Source: Clonostachys chloroleuca
Lineage: Eukaryota; Ascomycota; Sordariomycetes; Hypocreales; Bionectriaceae
Reading direction: 5' to 3'
DNA length: 64,000 nt
NCBI GenBank assembly: GCA_037952775.1
Contig: JBANAY010000003.1
Span: 24,490,001-24,554,000 of the forward strand
Part shown: piece after piece, positions 1 through 11,856 of the stretch
How positions within the stretch are numbered: the first letter of the stretch is position 1
Layout: each line of letters opens with the position of its first letter
The notes under the pieces: model-generated
What the model saw: the letters and a program-made list of their open reading frames with translations, nothing else
The model's database searches: none
Told to the model about the DNA's origin: nothing
Translations under genes and position numbers: made by a program

Positions 1-183
1 GTCCCTTGGCTCTGTGATACCCAGAACCCGTCCGTGTACAAGGATGGTGGTTTTGATTTGGCTCATGCTCAACAGGTTTCTTTTCCAATGGATTGGCAAA
101 TTAATAAATGGGCGGGCTCTTCCGTCAACTGAGTTAGCGAATACACCGGCTGGCCCAATTCGATTCAACAATTCATCCGCCAT
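1..183 (-). CDS. Possible 5' part of an unidentified gene running off the left edge
   Basis: An open frame on the minus strand starts at an ATG at 183 and stays open for 61 codons to the window edge. It begins MADELLNRIGPAGVF and continues without low-complexity bias. An in-frame TAG lies about 27 codons upstream. An AG just before that frame (near 229-231) could instead be a splice acceptor for an earlier exon. I do not recognise the family, and 61 codons is too short to prove coding. The overlapping plus-strand frame at 14-208 looks less protein-like. Confidence 0.25.
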   Translation of the reverse strand, partial: MADELLNRIGPAGVFANSVDGRARPFINLPIHWKRNLLSMSQIKTTILVHGRVLGITEPRD

Positions 184-1304
184 GTCTCGCCCAGTATCGT
201 ATCGGTGACCCCTCCATCGCCGGAGCCGGATGTCCAACTTCTATAACCAGTACAAGAGGCAATGTCAAGCGTGGTATCGAGTTACGGTTGAAAGTATGCG
301 TGATTTGAGCGTTTTCCTGCTGCATCCAGAGTCAATTGACTGGGGCCGCGAGACAGACGAACCGGCACATCCGCCTTGCCGGCTCGGCTCTCTTCCTTGC
401 GTTGCCTTTCGATTCGCTCAAGGTGAGATCACCGTCCATCATCGTTATCCCCCCGCCCTCTGCCCGCCAGCATCGGATAGCCCGGCTCCGATGATCGGGC
501 TGATGCTACGTTCAGCATCCAGCATCCATGTGCTGTCATGACATGTCATGCCATGCTCACAGCCACATAACAATTCGAAAGAAAGGATACGGAGTAGGGT
601 TGGGATGGAGCCAACAGACAGCTCGATCCCTCGCAGACAGGTCTAGCCGCCTGCTGCGGGAAATGAAATGCATTCACCAACCTCCCGCAGGACGCAGTTT
701 GTGTGATCCTTGCCCGCTGCGTGAAAGGTCAATCAATGACGACAATGCCATCCGAGCCAAGCAAAGCCGAGATCCAGATACGAAGCTCCGACCAGCTCAA
801 TTCGCTGCTCGCATGGACGGCCTCCGTCATACATCCTCAGTCCGTCGGCACACACTCGGACACGTGGATTCCAGGCGTGTTTCACTCACGGCCCTCCTCC
901 CCACTGAAATAAAATAAAATAAGCATCCCGACCGCACCTATATCACGAATACGACATCCACAACACAATCCACCGTGCCGAGGCTCTCCTCCCGAATCAG
1001 GGATCCAACTAGGAGGAACAGGAGTCTGGTGGGGGGTTTACGTGCGGGCCTGCGTAGGTCGGCCAAAGCTCCGATCAGATGAGAACTTTAGAATCTGCGT
1101 GCGTAGTCAAAGCCATTGCACCTTTTTACCTGCCTCTTAATGTTTGCTAGATGTCAATGCGAGTGGTCAGGCCTAGTGGAGAGCTGCCGCGTATGCAAGG
1201 CTGTGAAAGCATCAATATCTCATATGTAGCTACATGCAGTGAGTGCTCATCACCTCCACCCACCCACCAATACCAAAGTAGACGGACCTTTTGGAACCCA
1301 GAAA
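184..1304. other. Intergenic stretch without a recognisable gene
   Basis: Several 60-130 codon frames occur here on the plus strand, but none has recognisable motifs or splice continuity. The stretch ends in the 3' flank of the SDR gene. Confidence 0.5.
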
Positions 1305-2182
1305 TCATATCGTAGGCCAGTTGTTATTCACATTAATCGTCCCGCCATTGCTCGCCCGCGCAACCGCCCGATCCGCCAGGAAGACGCAGTACTTGGCTAC
1401 GTCCGCCGGCTCGACGCCCGTCTCGCCGGGCACGTAGCCCGGGAGGAACCCCTTCATCTTGCCCATGACCTCCATGTTGATGCCCTCCCGGAACGCGTCC
1501 ACCAGGTTGGTCGTGTCCATTCCCCCCAGCACCAGCGCGACACTGTACACGCCCTTGTCGCCGTAGAAGCCGGCCGTGTTGCGGACCAGGCCGAGCAGCG
1601 CGTGCTTGCTCGCCGTGTAGGCCACCCCGCTCGCGACGCCGTATATGCTGGCGTTGGAGGCGATGCTGATGATGGTGCCTCCCGTGCCGGAGGCCAGCAT
1701 GACGTTCACGGCGGATTTGGTGCACAGGAACTTTCCAAGATGATCAGCACATGATGGAGGACAGGTCACCCTCGAGATCAGAATGTTATGCTACTCACCG
1801 CACCGGTGGCGTTGACGCCTATGACACGGTCCCATACCGCCTTGGGCGTCGTGGCCACAGCGTCGAACTTGTCCATGATGCCCGCGTTGTTGATGAAGAT
1901 GTCGAGACCCCCGAGCTTCTCGGTGACGCCCTGGACGAAGGCCTCGACTTCGGCCTCGTCGGTGATGTCCGTCCGGGAGACGAGGATCCGACCCTCGTGC
2001 GCCTTCCACTCCTCCTTGACCTGGTCGAGCCGCTCCTGGTTCACGTCGCAGATGGCGACCTTGCTGCCGGCGTCGAGGAACGTCTGGGCGATCGCCTTGC
2101 CAAGTCCCCCAGCTGCGCCGGTGATGGCAACTGTGATCTCCGAGAGTGGCTTGCTACTCGCCATGATGGAGATGGGGCTCAA
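1305..2182 (-). CDS. Short-chain dehydrogenase/reductase (SDR), two exons
   Basis: Classical SDR oxidoreductase, probably NAD(P)(H)-dependent and cytosolic; the substrate cannot be told. Exons are 2182-1799 and 1730-1305, joined in phase 0 across a 68-nt intron (donor GTGAGT, branch GCTGAT, acceptor AAAG), giving 269 aa, the usual length for the family. Visible motifs are the Rossmann nucleotide-binding TGAAGGLG (residues 21-28), the NNAG motif near residue 97, and the catalytic triad Ser153, Tyr166 and Lys170 in YTASK. The acidic residue in AICDVN after the second strand suggests an NAD(H) preference (inference). A second Met at residue 7 (MASSKPL) could also be the start. It stands alone, transcribed away from the GH7 gene. 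Confidence 0.9.
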
Positions 2183-2814
2183 ATGGAATCGGAGGTTGAC
2201 AAGTGACGATCAAGGGTCAGTGCTGGATGAAAGTACGAAGAAGAGAGAATGCGAGGTCCTGTCTGCAGAGCGGCAGAGGGTGACAAGGACAAGCACCATA
2301 CTTATACGCCTTCGCATCATGAAGGGGGCCAGACACCGCCTCACCCCGGCAGTCATTCAACATGGGGAAATTGTTCGTACATGAATATTCGACCCGCAGA
2401 ATTGGCCTTCCCCCGCGCGCGGAGAAGCACTAATATTCCGAAGTGCGATAGTAGTCGAGTTCGGCTGTTGGCGATGCGAGCGAGCATCTCGCTTTCGTAT
2501 TAGCCGTCGGAAGAAGCTAGAATGCGAACAAGAAACATCATGCACAAACGGGCTAGACAAGCCCAATCATATCAAATAAATCCCGCGAACCCTGATCACA
2601 GATGTCTGGCCCCCCTGGCATAGATAAACGGTGGCTTTAATATTCAGGATCTAGTCCCCTATGCAGATGGATCTACTGCCGAACATGGCTCCAGCAGATG
2701 CACCAGAGCATAAAAGGCAGAGTAGCACTACATCCTTACAAACTCATAAACCCAGAAAGTCCGTCTCCATATCCCAAACTCGTTTTCGCAATCGGACACG
2801 AACGTCCCAACTGT
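2183..2814. other. Intergenic region between the SDR promoter and the 3' end of the GH7 gene
   Basis: Holds the SDR promoter and the GH7 3' flank; both genes lie on the minus strand. Short frames at 2249-2503 and 2357-2566 show nothing recognisable. Confidence 0.5.
2301..2306 (-). promoter_or_regulatory. TATA-like box of the SDR gene
   Basis: TATAAG on the minus strand, about 120 nt upstream of the SDR start codon, within a GC-richer context. Confidence 0.4.
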
Positions 2815-4517
2815 TTACAGGCCAGTGGTAGAGCCAATGGGGCCGAAGCGCACGTTCGACCAGGTAACGAACCTGATGGGAGATATCTAGTTAGCACCAA
2901 TCCACTTCGGATGGATCTATAGCGTCAGGGTCTGGATCTTACGCGTTGGGGTAGTTGGCGATGACCTCGCTAGGCACACCAGAGCTGGCAGGGCAGTCGC
3001 CTCGCTTCTTGCCAGGGTCGCTGGCGTTGGCATCCTTGGGCCAGACGCCGTCGAGCCAGAGCATGTTGGCGTAGTGCTGTACAAAGCACGTTAGCAAACG
3101 GACATAGTCAAGGGGGCTTCTTCGACTCTTACATCGGCCCAGATGGACATGACGAGGACATGGGGCTTGGCCAGGGCGTTCTGGATGGCAGACCAGCCGC
3201 CAACCTCGGAGTATCGGTTGTAGTCGCTGAAGACCTTGAAGATGTTGTCGCAGAAATCCTTTGTGATCTCGGAGCTGGCGGGGACTCCGCTGTACGCGGG
3301 CGCAGGGACATCAATGCGCTTTCCGCCCTGGACGAAGAACTGCTTCAAGCCAGTGGTCTTGAACTGGGTGACAACGCTGGATCAGGGTGAGATTGGTCAG
3401 TTGACGAGTCTTGAGGGTTTATGATGGAGGGTCTCTCTTACGTGAACTTCTTGGAGGTATCGACCTGCTTGCCCTTGCCGTAGAAGTCGGTCTTGCCCAG
3501 GCGGTAGGGGTTGTAGTCGCAGCCATTGGCATCACAATCGCCAGCAAAGCGATCCTCGGAGTAGGTGCCACCACAGTTGGGGGCTGTGCAGATGTGGTAG
3601 GCGTTGTTCTGGCACGCATGTGGTGTAAGAGCGAAGGAATGAGAGTTGGACTCCCAGACATCGATCTCAGCGCAGCAAGCGCCCTTGTTGCCAACGCCAG
3701 CGTTGGCGTCAGAGGTGGAGGGAACCCATCCCTCGTAGTTGCCCTTTTATCATGAACAATGTCAGCCTATACTTCTATTACTTGTTTGTAGGAGGAGAAA
3801 GGCAAGATAGGGTTGTGTGTCTCAATGGCTTCGCATACCTGGCCTCCAATGAACTTGAGATCACGGGCACACTGGGAGTCGCAATACCCAGTTCCATACT
3901 TAGCACCAGCCTTGTTAGTAGGATAGCTTGCCATACCACCATCGGCCTCCATGGCCACAAAGTACAGGGCACTGTTGAGGCCGCACTCGACCGAAGATAA
4001 GTCGACGTCAAAGGTGAACTCGTTGTTGACCAAGTTGAACATCTCGTATTTAGTAGGAGAGTTGAGCAGATACAACCGAGAACCAACATTGGTACCGTAC
4101 TGATGCTTGGTGACGAACTTGAGGGTCAGAGCATCACCGCTGGTGGTCACACCATAGGTCTCTTGATACTTGCTTCCCTCAATGGCGCAGTTGGTGGCAC
4201 AGTCAGAGTTGCTGCTGCAAGCAGACGTCCACTTGTTTCCGTCATAACAGTTAGTCGTAGTACCGACTACCCAGCCACAAAGAAGAGACAAGTTAGCATA
4301 ATATGATACCACGGGTGAAACAATTCAGCTTAGTTCACATACCCTTATGGATCCATCGCCAGTTGGAGTCAATGGTAACCTCTCCATTGACTGTTGTGCA
4401 ACTGTTGGCACTGGTACACTTCTTCCAAGACATCGTGGGATGGGTCTCAGCGGTATCGGTGCCGACCTGCTGGGCGGCAACCGCGGAGATCAAGGAGAGA
4501 ACGGCGAGAGACAACAT
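2815..4517 (-). CDS. Secreted GH7 cellobiohydrolase (no carbohydrate-binding module)
   Basis: Glycoside hydrolase family 7, a retaining enzyme that attacks cellulose chains outside the cell. Six exons (4517-4343, 4266-3839, 3743-3442, 3376-3133, 3076-2943, 2872-2815) with five introns of 56-95 nt give 446 aa. A signal peptide of about 15 residues ends AVAA before QQVGT, the usual pyroglutamate-type mature start. The catalytic signature EIDVWE carries Glu227, Asp229 and Glu232, followed by [10 protein letters not shown]. Many cysteines are conserved, and the C-terminus [10 protein letters not shown] matches the end of Cel7A catalytic cores. There is no linker or CBM1. Length and the C-terminal region favour a cellobiohydrolase over an endoglucanase, though loop content would need alignment. 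A TATA box lies about 110 nt upstream. Confidence 0.93.
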
Positions 4518-4625
4518 GTTGCCAACACTTATGATCTTGAAGTATCTGCTATAAGATAATTGGTTTCGGGGGGCTGCTTGTTTTGGAGAATACTATCTAA
4601 CTGACGCCCTCGGCGAAGACAGACA

Positions 4626-4633
4626 CTTATATA
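4626..4633 (-). promoter_or_regulatory. TATA box of the GH7 gene
   Basis: TATATAAG on the minus strand, about 108 nt before the GH7 start codon. This placement is typical for strongly inducible fungal secreted-enzyme genes. Confidence 0.55.
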
Positions 4634-6259
4634 CTGCTCTCAACACTTGGCGTCTCACAGAATAGTTACCGCCCAAACCCACCTCAGGAGTTTCAAAGTT
4701 GCCCGGTTCAGAGTTCCGCTACACAAGACTCGGATCTGTTTCTCAGTCGGAGTCTGAACGTCCGCTCGAGCCAACCGGTTGAGAGGAAGCTGTAGCAAGC
4801 CGCCTTGACGGCCCGGATGGAGCCCTCCATCAGCTCCTTTTCCATTCCGCGCACACTCCGGAGCTCATTTAGCTTTCATGTTGTAATTCCAGGAGCATAC
4901 GGGAGCGGCAAAATGGTCAGTGTGCCTCAAAGGAGAGAGGTCGAGACGTTGGACGCCTTGCCCGAAAGAGGAGCTGTCGAGTGAGCGCCACCTGGCGGCT
5001 CCATGCGGGATCAGGGATTTTTTAGCGGCTGATACCCAACGATGGTACTCTGGCTTCCTTTGAGATATTCTCCCTGGTGGATTTTGATATAGCTGCGCGG
5101 TCTCAACCCAGAGATGGGTGTGGCCCCTCTCTCGAGATGCAACAGCACCGTTTCAACGGATTCGGCAATACGGGGAGCAGAATCCCCCAGATTCAAAGCA
5201 GAAAGCCAAAGGCAGTATCTACTTTAGGCTTCCTATTTGAACCACACAAAGGGAGAGTCAGAACGTAAGACTTTCTTGGCCATGCATGGTCACGAATAAA
5301 GGAGGTAGGTCGGCACTCCCACTTCCCGTCCACAGAGAGCTCGACATGTAAGGAGTCTAGACAAAGTTGGGAAAAACGCTAGTCCAGGAAAGGATCTGGA
5401 AGATCCGGATCAGGACCGACTGGCACAGGGCTAGACTTTTCTTTACGCGTGTGGGTGCATGTGCTGGGGAAGGCTGGCCAGGCATATGCGATGCGAGCTT
5501 GGCGTCCTGCCGGATCTCCATGTTCACAGCACTTCTCGTTAAGAACCGTATCCCATGACATGGTTTCCCTGTGATTAGTGTCACTCTGAATCAGTCGATT
5601 GTCTTTGTGACATTCTGGGCGCCATTGCCATGTCGTATTCTTGGGGTAGACACACTTGAACTACACTCCACCATACATCAAGGTGTTGAACCCGAGAACC
5701 CCCAGCGACACCTCCAAGATTTCGAATCTTGACTTCTATTTCTAGGCTTCTCATTTCGATAGTTTCTATGAATATTTCTCCTGACTACATATGCATATGG
5801 GTAAATTTTCCGCGTAGACGAGCTCGGTAACTAGCGGTGTCCGCCTCTGTTTACACCTTATCCCCGCATCTGACAGTCAGGGTTGCAACCCGGAGCCTCA
5901 ACCTCCGTGAATTTCTGCGCCAGGTCTGATCTAGACGCGCCTATACATTAGCTGGGACTGTTGCTTGGAGGATTCACGTGGGGTCCCATGACACTAAGGA
6001 GCTAGGAAGACTCCAGACTTCAACGACGCTGATGCTTTCTTCACCAAGGCCAGTAGGGGCAACTCTCGCAGACAGGATCTAATGATCAATAATAGCCATG
6101 TTATGTAGTGTTTATCCTAATCCAAATGCCGATAGTATCTAAGTTGTCATGGAAATCAATGCTGCTCAACACCGCTTATTATGCATACTCCTGGGTATCA
6201 ATCCCTTGAATCACATTCCTCATCACTTACCCCCTCACCGTGGCAAACCTCTGCTCACT
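4634..6259. other. Intergenic region, GH7 upstream flank
   Basis: About 1.6 kb without a supported gene. Short frames (for example 5077-5268 and 5357-5584) lack motifs. It should include the GH7 control region and, near 6200, the 3' flank of the UFD1-domain gene. Confidence 0.5.
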
Positions 6260-8509
6260 TCATCTTCTTGGCGCCCATGCCTGGAGCCACTCTCGTATTT
6301 GCGTAGCATCGCCTTTGCCCGCCTCTGCCGCAGCGATGCACCATTCCAGATCCCAGGCCTTTTCAGCCGCCACCATCTCAGCCATCTTCCGGCGCAACTG
6401 GCTCGCTTCATCCACGCAGAAGAACATTGGCTCGGACGGGTCCTTGGCCATTTCCAGCAGGGGCTTGACTAGGGAAAGGGCAGCAGAGGCGTTGGACCCC
6501 TTGGGCTCGAGCTCCTGGTTTGCCCTGCCAGTTTTGCACCACTCATTCCGGCAGTGCGGCTTCCCACATCCTGTCATGAGCTGACCTAGGTAGCGTCTTT
6601 CGATACGCCGTCGGAGGGCCTTTCCTTCCGGATCATGCATGCTCACATACAGCGGCCCAAAGCACAGAGAGCAGAGCCCGAGGTCGTTGCTCGGGCCTGA
6701 TTTCTGCCCATTCCCACTGCCAATCTGACCCTTGGGCCCAACACCATGTTGCGTTCTTCCGCAGTTGGCGTTGCGGCAGATGAGAGGCTTCGGCCGGCTG
6801 ACCTTGTCAAGCTCGTGGTGCTTCAGGTGAGTCTCCATGTCCCGGAGTCGCACGATCTTGTCACAGAGGTGACATTCCGTCGTTCGTGCCCCATCTGCCA
6901 GTTCGTGGGCCGTCATGCCAGAGAGGACAACCTCAGGAGCGGGATTGAACGGATCACCTTCCTGCGGGACCTCAAGATGGCAAAATCGGCAGAGGATGAT
7001 CTTCCCAGGACACACGCTGGTTCGATGCCTCGCGAGATCCGAGAGGGAATTCGAGGAGAATTCGCAGGAGGGGCATTCTCGTTGAGTGTGAAAGATGTCG
7101 TCGTGCTTGTCCTTGCTCCATTTTGAATTTCCAAAGCCTTCATCCCGGTCGCAGTGCCAATGGCTATGCCATTCCTCGGAATCCTTCTTGAAGACGGCTT
7201 GGCACTGGGGGCAGATGATGTTGTTCCTCCGACAGAAGTTTTCGTGAAGCACAATCGTACGCTTTGGCACCCATTGTAGGCAGTTCTTGCACTGCTCGTC
7301 GTCCGGTGAATGTTCAGTATGGTCGTCTCCTGACGACTGGGCATGGGAGCCATGTGAAGTAGTTTCCATCTGCGCTCTCAGAGTAAATGTAATCGGTGTC
7401 CGGGAACTTTCAGTGGCGTGACGGTAGGCATAGACTGACACCTGAATGGCTTCGGCATCGTCGAGCTCAACATTGCTTGGCGCAATGGATATGCTCTTCA
7501 CCCCGTCGGTTGCTGGAAGCATGTGTCCAAATACATGGGTAGAATCGCGCGGCAAGGCCCGATGCTGAGGAGATTTCGGGCTTATGAACAGATCGAGGCT
7601 ATCCGGGTCTTGGATGCCTGACATGGTGATGTTAAGAGTTTGGGAGCGATTCCAAGAGGGGAGTATGTAATCCACGTACTCCCCAGGTACAACCTGACCA
7701 GTAATAGGCTTCCAGATATCAAGCTCACCTCCCTTCGAACTGCCGTCAGAAACCTCTGGTTGCGATCCAGACATAATCTGTCGCATAGTTTCCCTGGCCT
7801 GGTCCTCATTTAGAGCTTCAATGTCCACTTCCAAGTCGGTGTCTACGACGCAGATACCGTCCCCTTCGGGCGCGATCTTATCGACTAAGAACCTGAAGCT
7901 TTCACCCTGAACACCTTGTACGGCGAGAATACTGTTGCACGTCAGAGTCGTAAAGCTATCGCGGAGCTGTCGTTCTAGCAACGCCTTCCAGTCTGCGGGG
8001 TTGTACCCCGCCTCGAGGGGCCTCAATCGCACGAACGAACCCTTGGGGAGCTGTCTCGCGTGGACTGTGATCATCAGAGGGGCGGCTGCGTTGCTGGCCT
8101 CATCATCCACCTCCATTGTATCGTCTCGAGAGGGTTCGGGTTGTTGTTTCAGGTCTTCCTCCTCGAGGCCAAGGGAATCGGCGAGATACGAGCTGAGGCC
8201 AATGGTGCCCTCGGGGGCCGAGAACTCGCGGATTCCGGCGTACACAACATTATTGTTCTTGGGGTTTACGAGTCGGAACATGAGGGGATTCGGGAGCTGG
8301 TGGAAGCTGTCGCGTGGGGGGTGTCCGAAGTCGCCAAACCCGTTGGTCCACGAGGTCGAGGCTGCCAAGAGGTTCTCGAGGGCCGATGGAGGCAGCAGGA
8401 TCTTGTCGCCTCTAAGGGCCTTAGTCGGCGCAGTTGTCGCGGGCAGGACGGCGAAGCTGGCCGACCAGCTTAGGGGCGACGGGTCGGCCATCGCGTTGTG
8501 TGTGGGCAT
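6260..8509 (-). CDS. UFD1-domain protein with zinc fingers and a C-terminal AZUL-like module
   Basis: Intronless, 749 aa. Residues about 25-260 resemble the UFD1 N-terminal double-psi barrel that works with Npl4 and Cdc48 in extracting ubiquitylated proteins: KILLPPSALENL, then LMFRL, and the ITVHARQLPKGSFVRLRP segment. Residues about 405-600 contain a run of Cys/His fingers of TRAF/XAF1-like style (CKNC..H..C, CPQC..HWHC, CPSC..H..C, CHLC..H..H). Near residues 625-705, GCGKPHCRNEWC (C-x4-C-x4-C) preceded by RRYLGQLMT and followed about 45 residues later by FFCVDE matches the layout of the AZUL zinc module known from UBE3A, which binds the proteasome receptor Rpn10. The predicted role is a ubiquitin/proteasome adaptor. 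It is distinct from canonical Ufd1, which is about 350 aa and lacks the fingers. Confidence 0.85.
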   Translation of the reverse strand: MPTHNAMADPSPLSWSASFAVLPATTAPTKALRGDKILLPPSALENLLAASTSWTNGFGDFGHPPRDSFHQLPNPLMFRLVNPKNNNVVYAGIREFSAPEGTIGLSSYLADSLGLEEEDLKQQPEPSRDDTMEVDDEASNAAAPLMITVHARQLPKGSFVRLRPLEAGYNPADWKALLERQLRDSFTTLTCNSILAVQGVQGESFRFLVDKIAPEGDGICVVDTDLEVDIEALNEDQARETMRQIMSGSQPEVSDGSSKGGELDIWKPITGQVVPGEYVDYILPSWNRSQTLNITMSGIQDPDSLDLFISPKSPQHRALPRDSTHVFGHMLPATDGVKSISIAPSNVELDDAEAIQVSVYAYRHATESSRTPITFTLRAQMETTSHGSHAQSSGDDHTEHSPDDEQCKNCLQWVPKRTIVLHENFCRRNNIICPQCQAVFKKDSEEWHSHWHCDRDEGFGNSKWSKDKHDDIFHTQRECPSCEFSSNSLSDLARHRTSVCPGKIILCRFCHLEVPQEGDPFNPAPEVVLSGMTAHELADGARTTECHLCDKIVRLRDMETHLKHHELDKVSRPKPLICRNANCGRTQHGVGPKGQIGSGNGQKSGPSNDLGLCSLCFGPLYVSMHDPEGKALRRRIERRYLGQLMTGCGKPHCRNEWCKTGRANQELEPKGSNASAALSLVKPLLEMAKDPSEPMFFCVDEASQLRRKMAEMVAAEKAWDLEWCIAAAEAGKGDATQIREWLQAWAPRR

Positions 8510-11500
8510 TTCTCGTCACAGAGGAAGGACACCGAAGTTAATCGCACGGGAGAAAAGATCTGGACGGGTCGCATCACCAGCGTTGTATAATTGAAGCTAC
8601 TTGCTGCTCAGGGCAGCGTGGGAGAAGAGCAAATCTGGCTGGTTTTGTCGCCGCATTGTCGAGAATCTCTTAGCAGAGCGGCATCATCAGTCAGCGATTT
8701 TCGGTGGTGTTCCACCAGACTCGATGGTTGAACGTCGAAGCTACAGGCTACAGCCAGTCACGTCACGCGTCACGTGCTCCCACTCCCATCTCAGCAAGCA
8801 AGTGCGACCCAGAATGATGAATATAGCTGGCATCTGCAAGAAATAGCAGTATATATTCTTTGAAGCAGTTCTACCTTTCCTACATACGTAGTAGGTAGAA
8901 ACAGATGTGTTCCAACCAATGGATTCACGGTGTGTATCCCTCGCACCTTGAAATTATTATACGGCACGTACTCAAATCTTCAGCACCAGAAGCACTAGCA
9001 GGGGCTTAATAATAATTCAGGGCATCTGGATCTTGTTGTGACATGTGAGAGCAAGTGGGCCACTACGGCCATGTCAAGGTTGGCGAGTGACTCTAGTATC
9101 GAATCTAAAAGCTAGGTAGCTAGGACCATGTCACTGAGACAGATGACACCTAGATGGTTTGGAATTGTTGAGGATCGCATGTCAAAGCACGGCAGATGGA
9201 TGCCTGCTGCTGCGGAGAGACCTCTTGTGTGACCCTACCTACCCACCAAAGAAATGGGTGCCAAGTCAACACACAAGGTAATGCTCCCTGAGACCTGCAT
9301 TTGCCCCAAGCTACATAAGCAGAATGTACCTACAGCGCCGGAGACATCGCCGGAGATCTCGGTGGTGAGATGGTGTAGCTCCGACATAGCTTGAGCTCTA
9401 GTCTGCGGGATGGAGCACTCCATCGGCCTCAAACAACAGAGACAGCTGATGACGTCGAACTCGACAGATTTCATGGCCCTCAGCGTCCCAAGCAAGATCC
9501 AGGGTTGGATGAGAGGGCAATAACAAGACGGGCTATGGGCATCTTCTCATTGGACTTTGCTTCCAGCTTGCATGAATGCTACGCAACACACCTACACACC
9601 AACCAGCAGACGTATCGTATCGCACTGTTCCCCCTGCTTGGCGGCACGCAAGGTTGGAAGCACCTAGGGTCGGCCAAATATTGTGCTGATGGCTGATGAA
9701 CGCGGTTGAGGGGCTTGCGTCCTCCTTTTCCTCCTTTCCCCTCCAAACGTCCGTTCCTTCGCCCCATTCCAGCCTGTACATATTTCCTTCAGACTCAAGC
9801 CAAATATAAACACGCAGTGATAATCTTAATGCCCATTGAGTCTTGACGAAGATCATCAAACTACCTGCATCAGTAGCTTGGCTGTGGAAATTACGGGGCG
9901 CTCTACCTACTCGCCTTGCTCCCTCGCTCGCCCGAACCACTCACTCCACGACACTAAGGCATGTGTGCAGCTTCCTGCGTGGTCCCGGCGATCGCTAGCC
10001 GGTCGAGGGTGCCTCTGATCGCGCGACTGCGTCCATGCCTGTATCTCAGCGCCTGGGTCGGGCATTACAGAACGCATTACCTGAGAGAAAGTATGGGTGA
10101 CTGCCACCCTCGATGCGCGCTCCCATCCGCATACCATAGGCTAGCAAAGTGCCGGTTGGTGGAGAAGGATGCGTGGGGGGATATCTCGCAGATCTGGTGA
10201 CCGTGAGCTGCAGCGCTTGTGCAGACACGCCCACAGCTACAGACCTGGAGCCGAAGGTTGCGTCGCTAGAAACAGAGCAAAGACAGAGGCTTACAGCTTG
10301 AGCTACCCGGTTTCCGGTGATGCCGCCTAGAATGCGGCACGGTGCGAGAGAGGGAGCGCTGATCGAAGAAACTCCGTTCCCGCCACCTCATCTGTGACCG
10401 GCTCGACAAGTAGATCTCTCCAATGGCCCTGCTCCTCAGAGAGATATTGCGTGTCTCCTATATCTATCCTGCCTATACCATCCGTATGAAATCAAACTGG
10501 GTTATGCAAAAGCGGTCTACATGGACGTCAAATAGGAGAGACAGATACAGGCAGACATTAAAAGGGGGTGGGGAGACGATCACTTCTGTGAGGCGGAAGG
10601 GCGCCAAGATCATACGTGTTCCGTGCAGTAAAGAGAAGATCAAAAGAAGAAACAACTGAGACAAGCCAGAGGCAAGACGGAGGAAAGAACCTTAACATTA
10701 TGCGTTAATGTGAATCACTCTAGGCAAGGGACTTGGTATCACTAGTCACAACCGGCTGGAACACAACACCACTTGAGTAGTTATTCCCTCTGAGGATGGT
10801 CTTGGTAAGACTGCCAGTTCCAGTGAATCCCCAACGACTCAGCAAGACGATTTAGGCTCAGCCGTCTCCACTACGTGCGTTACGGTGTGCTATTAATTAT
10901 GAGACAATCAGGCCAGTCCAGAAGGACCCTGCAAGTCCACCAATACAATGTTGGCCTCACGCCACTCGATTATGCTCCATTACTTACCTAAACCGTATGA
11001 CCCGCCTGGTCCGTCCCAGCTGCCCCAAGACCCTGACACCCTCTTGGCTGCCCACGCCCGTCCTCCCCAAATGAGACAAGGACCAGACAGGCATGAGTGC
11101 TCAACGGGAACCGGGCCTACACAGGTCTGCATGTCGGTAGACACACTCGCGAGACGCAGGATGGAGAGACCCCATGCTACCTCCCCGGCGGCGGCCCCTT
11201 CGTACCCCCAGCTGTGGGATTGCAGTGACGATACCAGAGCCTCACCATCCCAGATGTACCTCAAGCGGCGCCGCTGCGCTCCCAGGTCCCTCCTGCCCTC
11301 CTCCTATTAGTACCACTCCTGTCTTACCTTCTCCTCCTCCTTCAAGCCTGCTCCAATCCTCCTCACCTGGTCAAGTGCACCATTCAATCCCTATCCCAGC
11401 TGTCTTTCTGTCTCTTTATATGGCTCTTGCCCTGGCTTGCCGCGTTTAAGGCGGCGGAACGTATTTTGAACTGAGAACAATACCCTGTTCCCAATAATCA

Positions 11501-11856
11501 ACGATTCCCCAAGATCTATCTCGATCCAACACTATTCGCTACTTGCTACCCAGGTATTTAATATCCATGCCCCTTCATATCTTGCCTGTCCAGGCTAGTT
11601 CTGGTCTTGGTTCTAATAATCTAATTATTCCTATAGCCTTCTCCAGCGTCTCTTACACCGATCCAGCAAGCTTAACAAGCTTCGGGGTGTACAACGAGCT
11701 GTCGCATACAGACATCCAACTATCTCCACGAACGACCGATACTTGATACTCGCTCTTTTAGCGCCGTCGACACGTAGACGAAACCGCCGCTCACCTTTGA
11801 GACCACCTTGGTAGACTACAGCTTCGTTTAGGCTTTCCGACTGGACCTGGCCTGAC
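8510..11856. other. Gene-free stretch
   Basis: About 3.3 kb with many short overlapping frames on both strands but no recognisable family, no splice-linked series and no tRNA-like element that I can support. It contains the shared promoter area of the UFD1-domain gene (leftward) and the F-box gene (rightward); 11,300-11,850 is pyrimidine-rich, as in fungal 5' flanks. Confidence 0.45.

Noticed and set aside
528..917. 129-codon plus-strand frame near the left end
   Set aside because: No recognisable motif, composition is not protein-like and there is no splice partner.
1239..2384. Plus-strand frames opposite the SDR gene
   Set aside because: They are antisense to a clear two-exon SDR with catalytic motifs.
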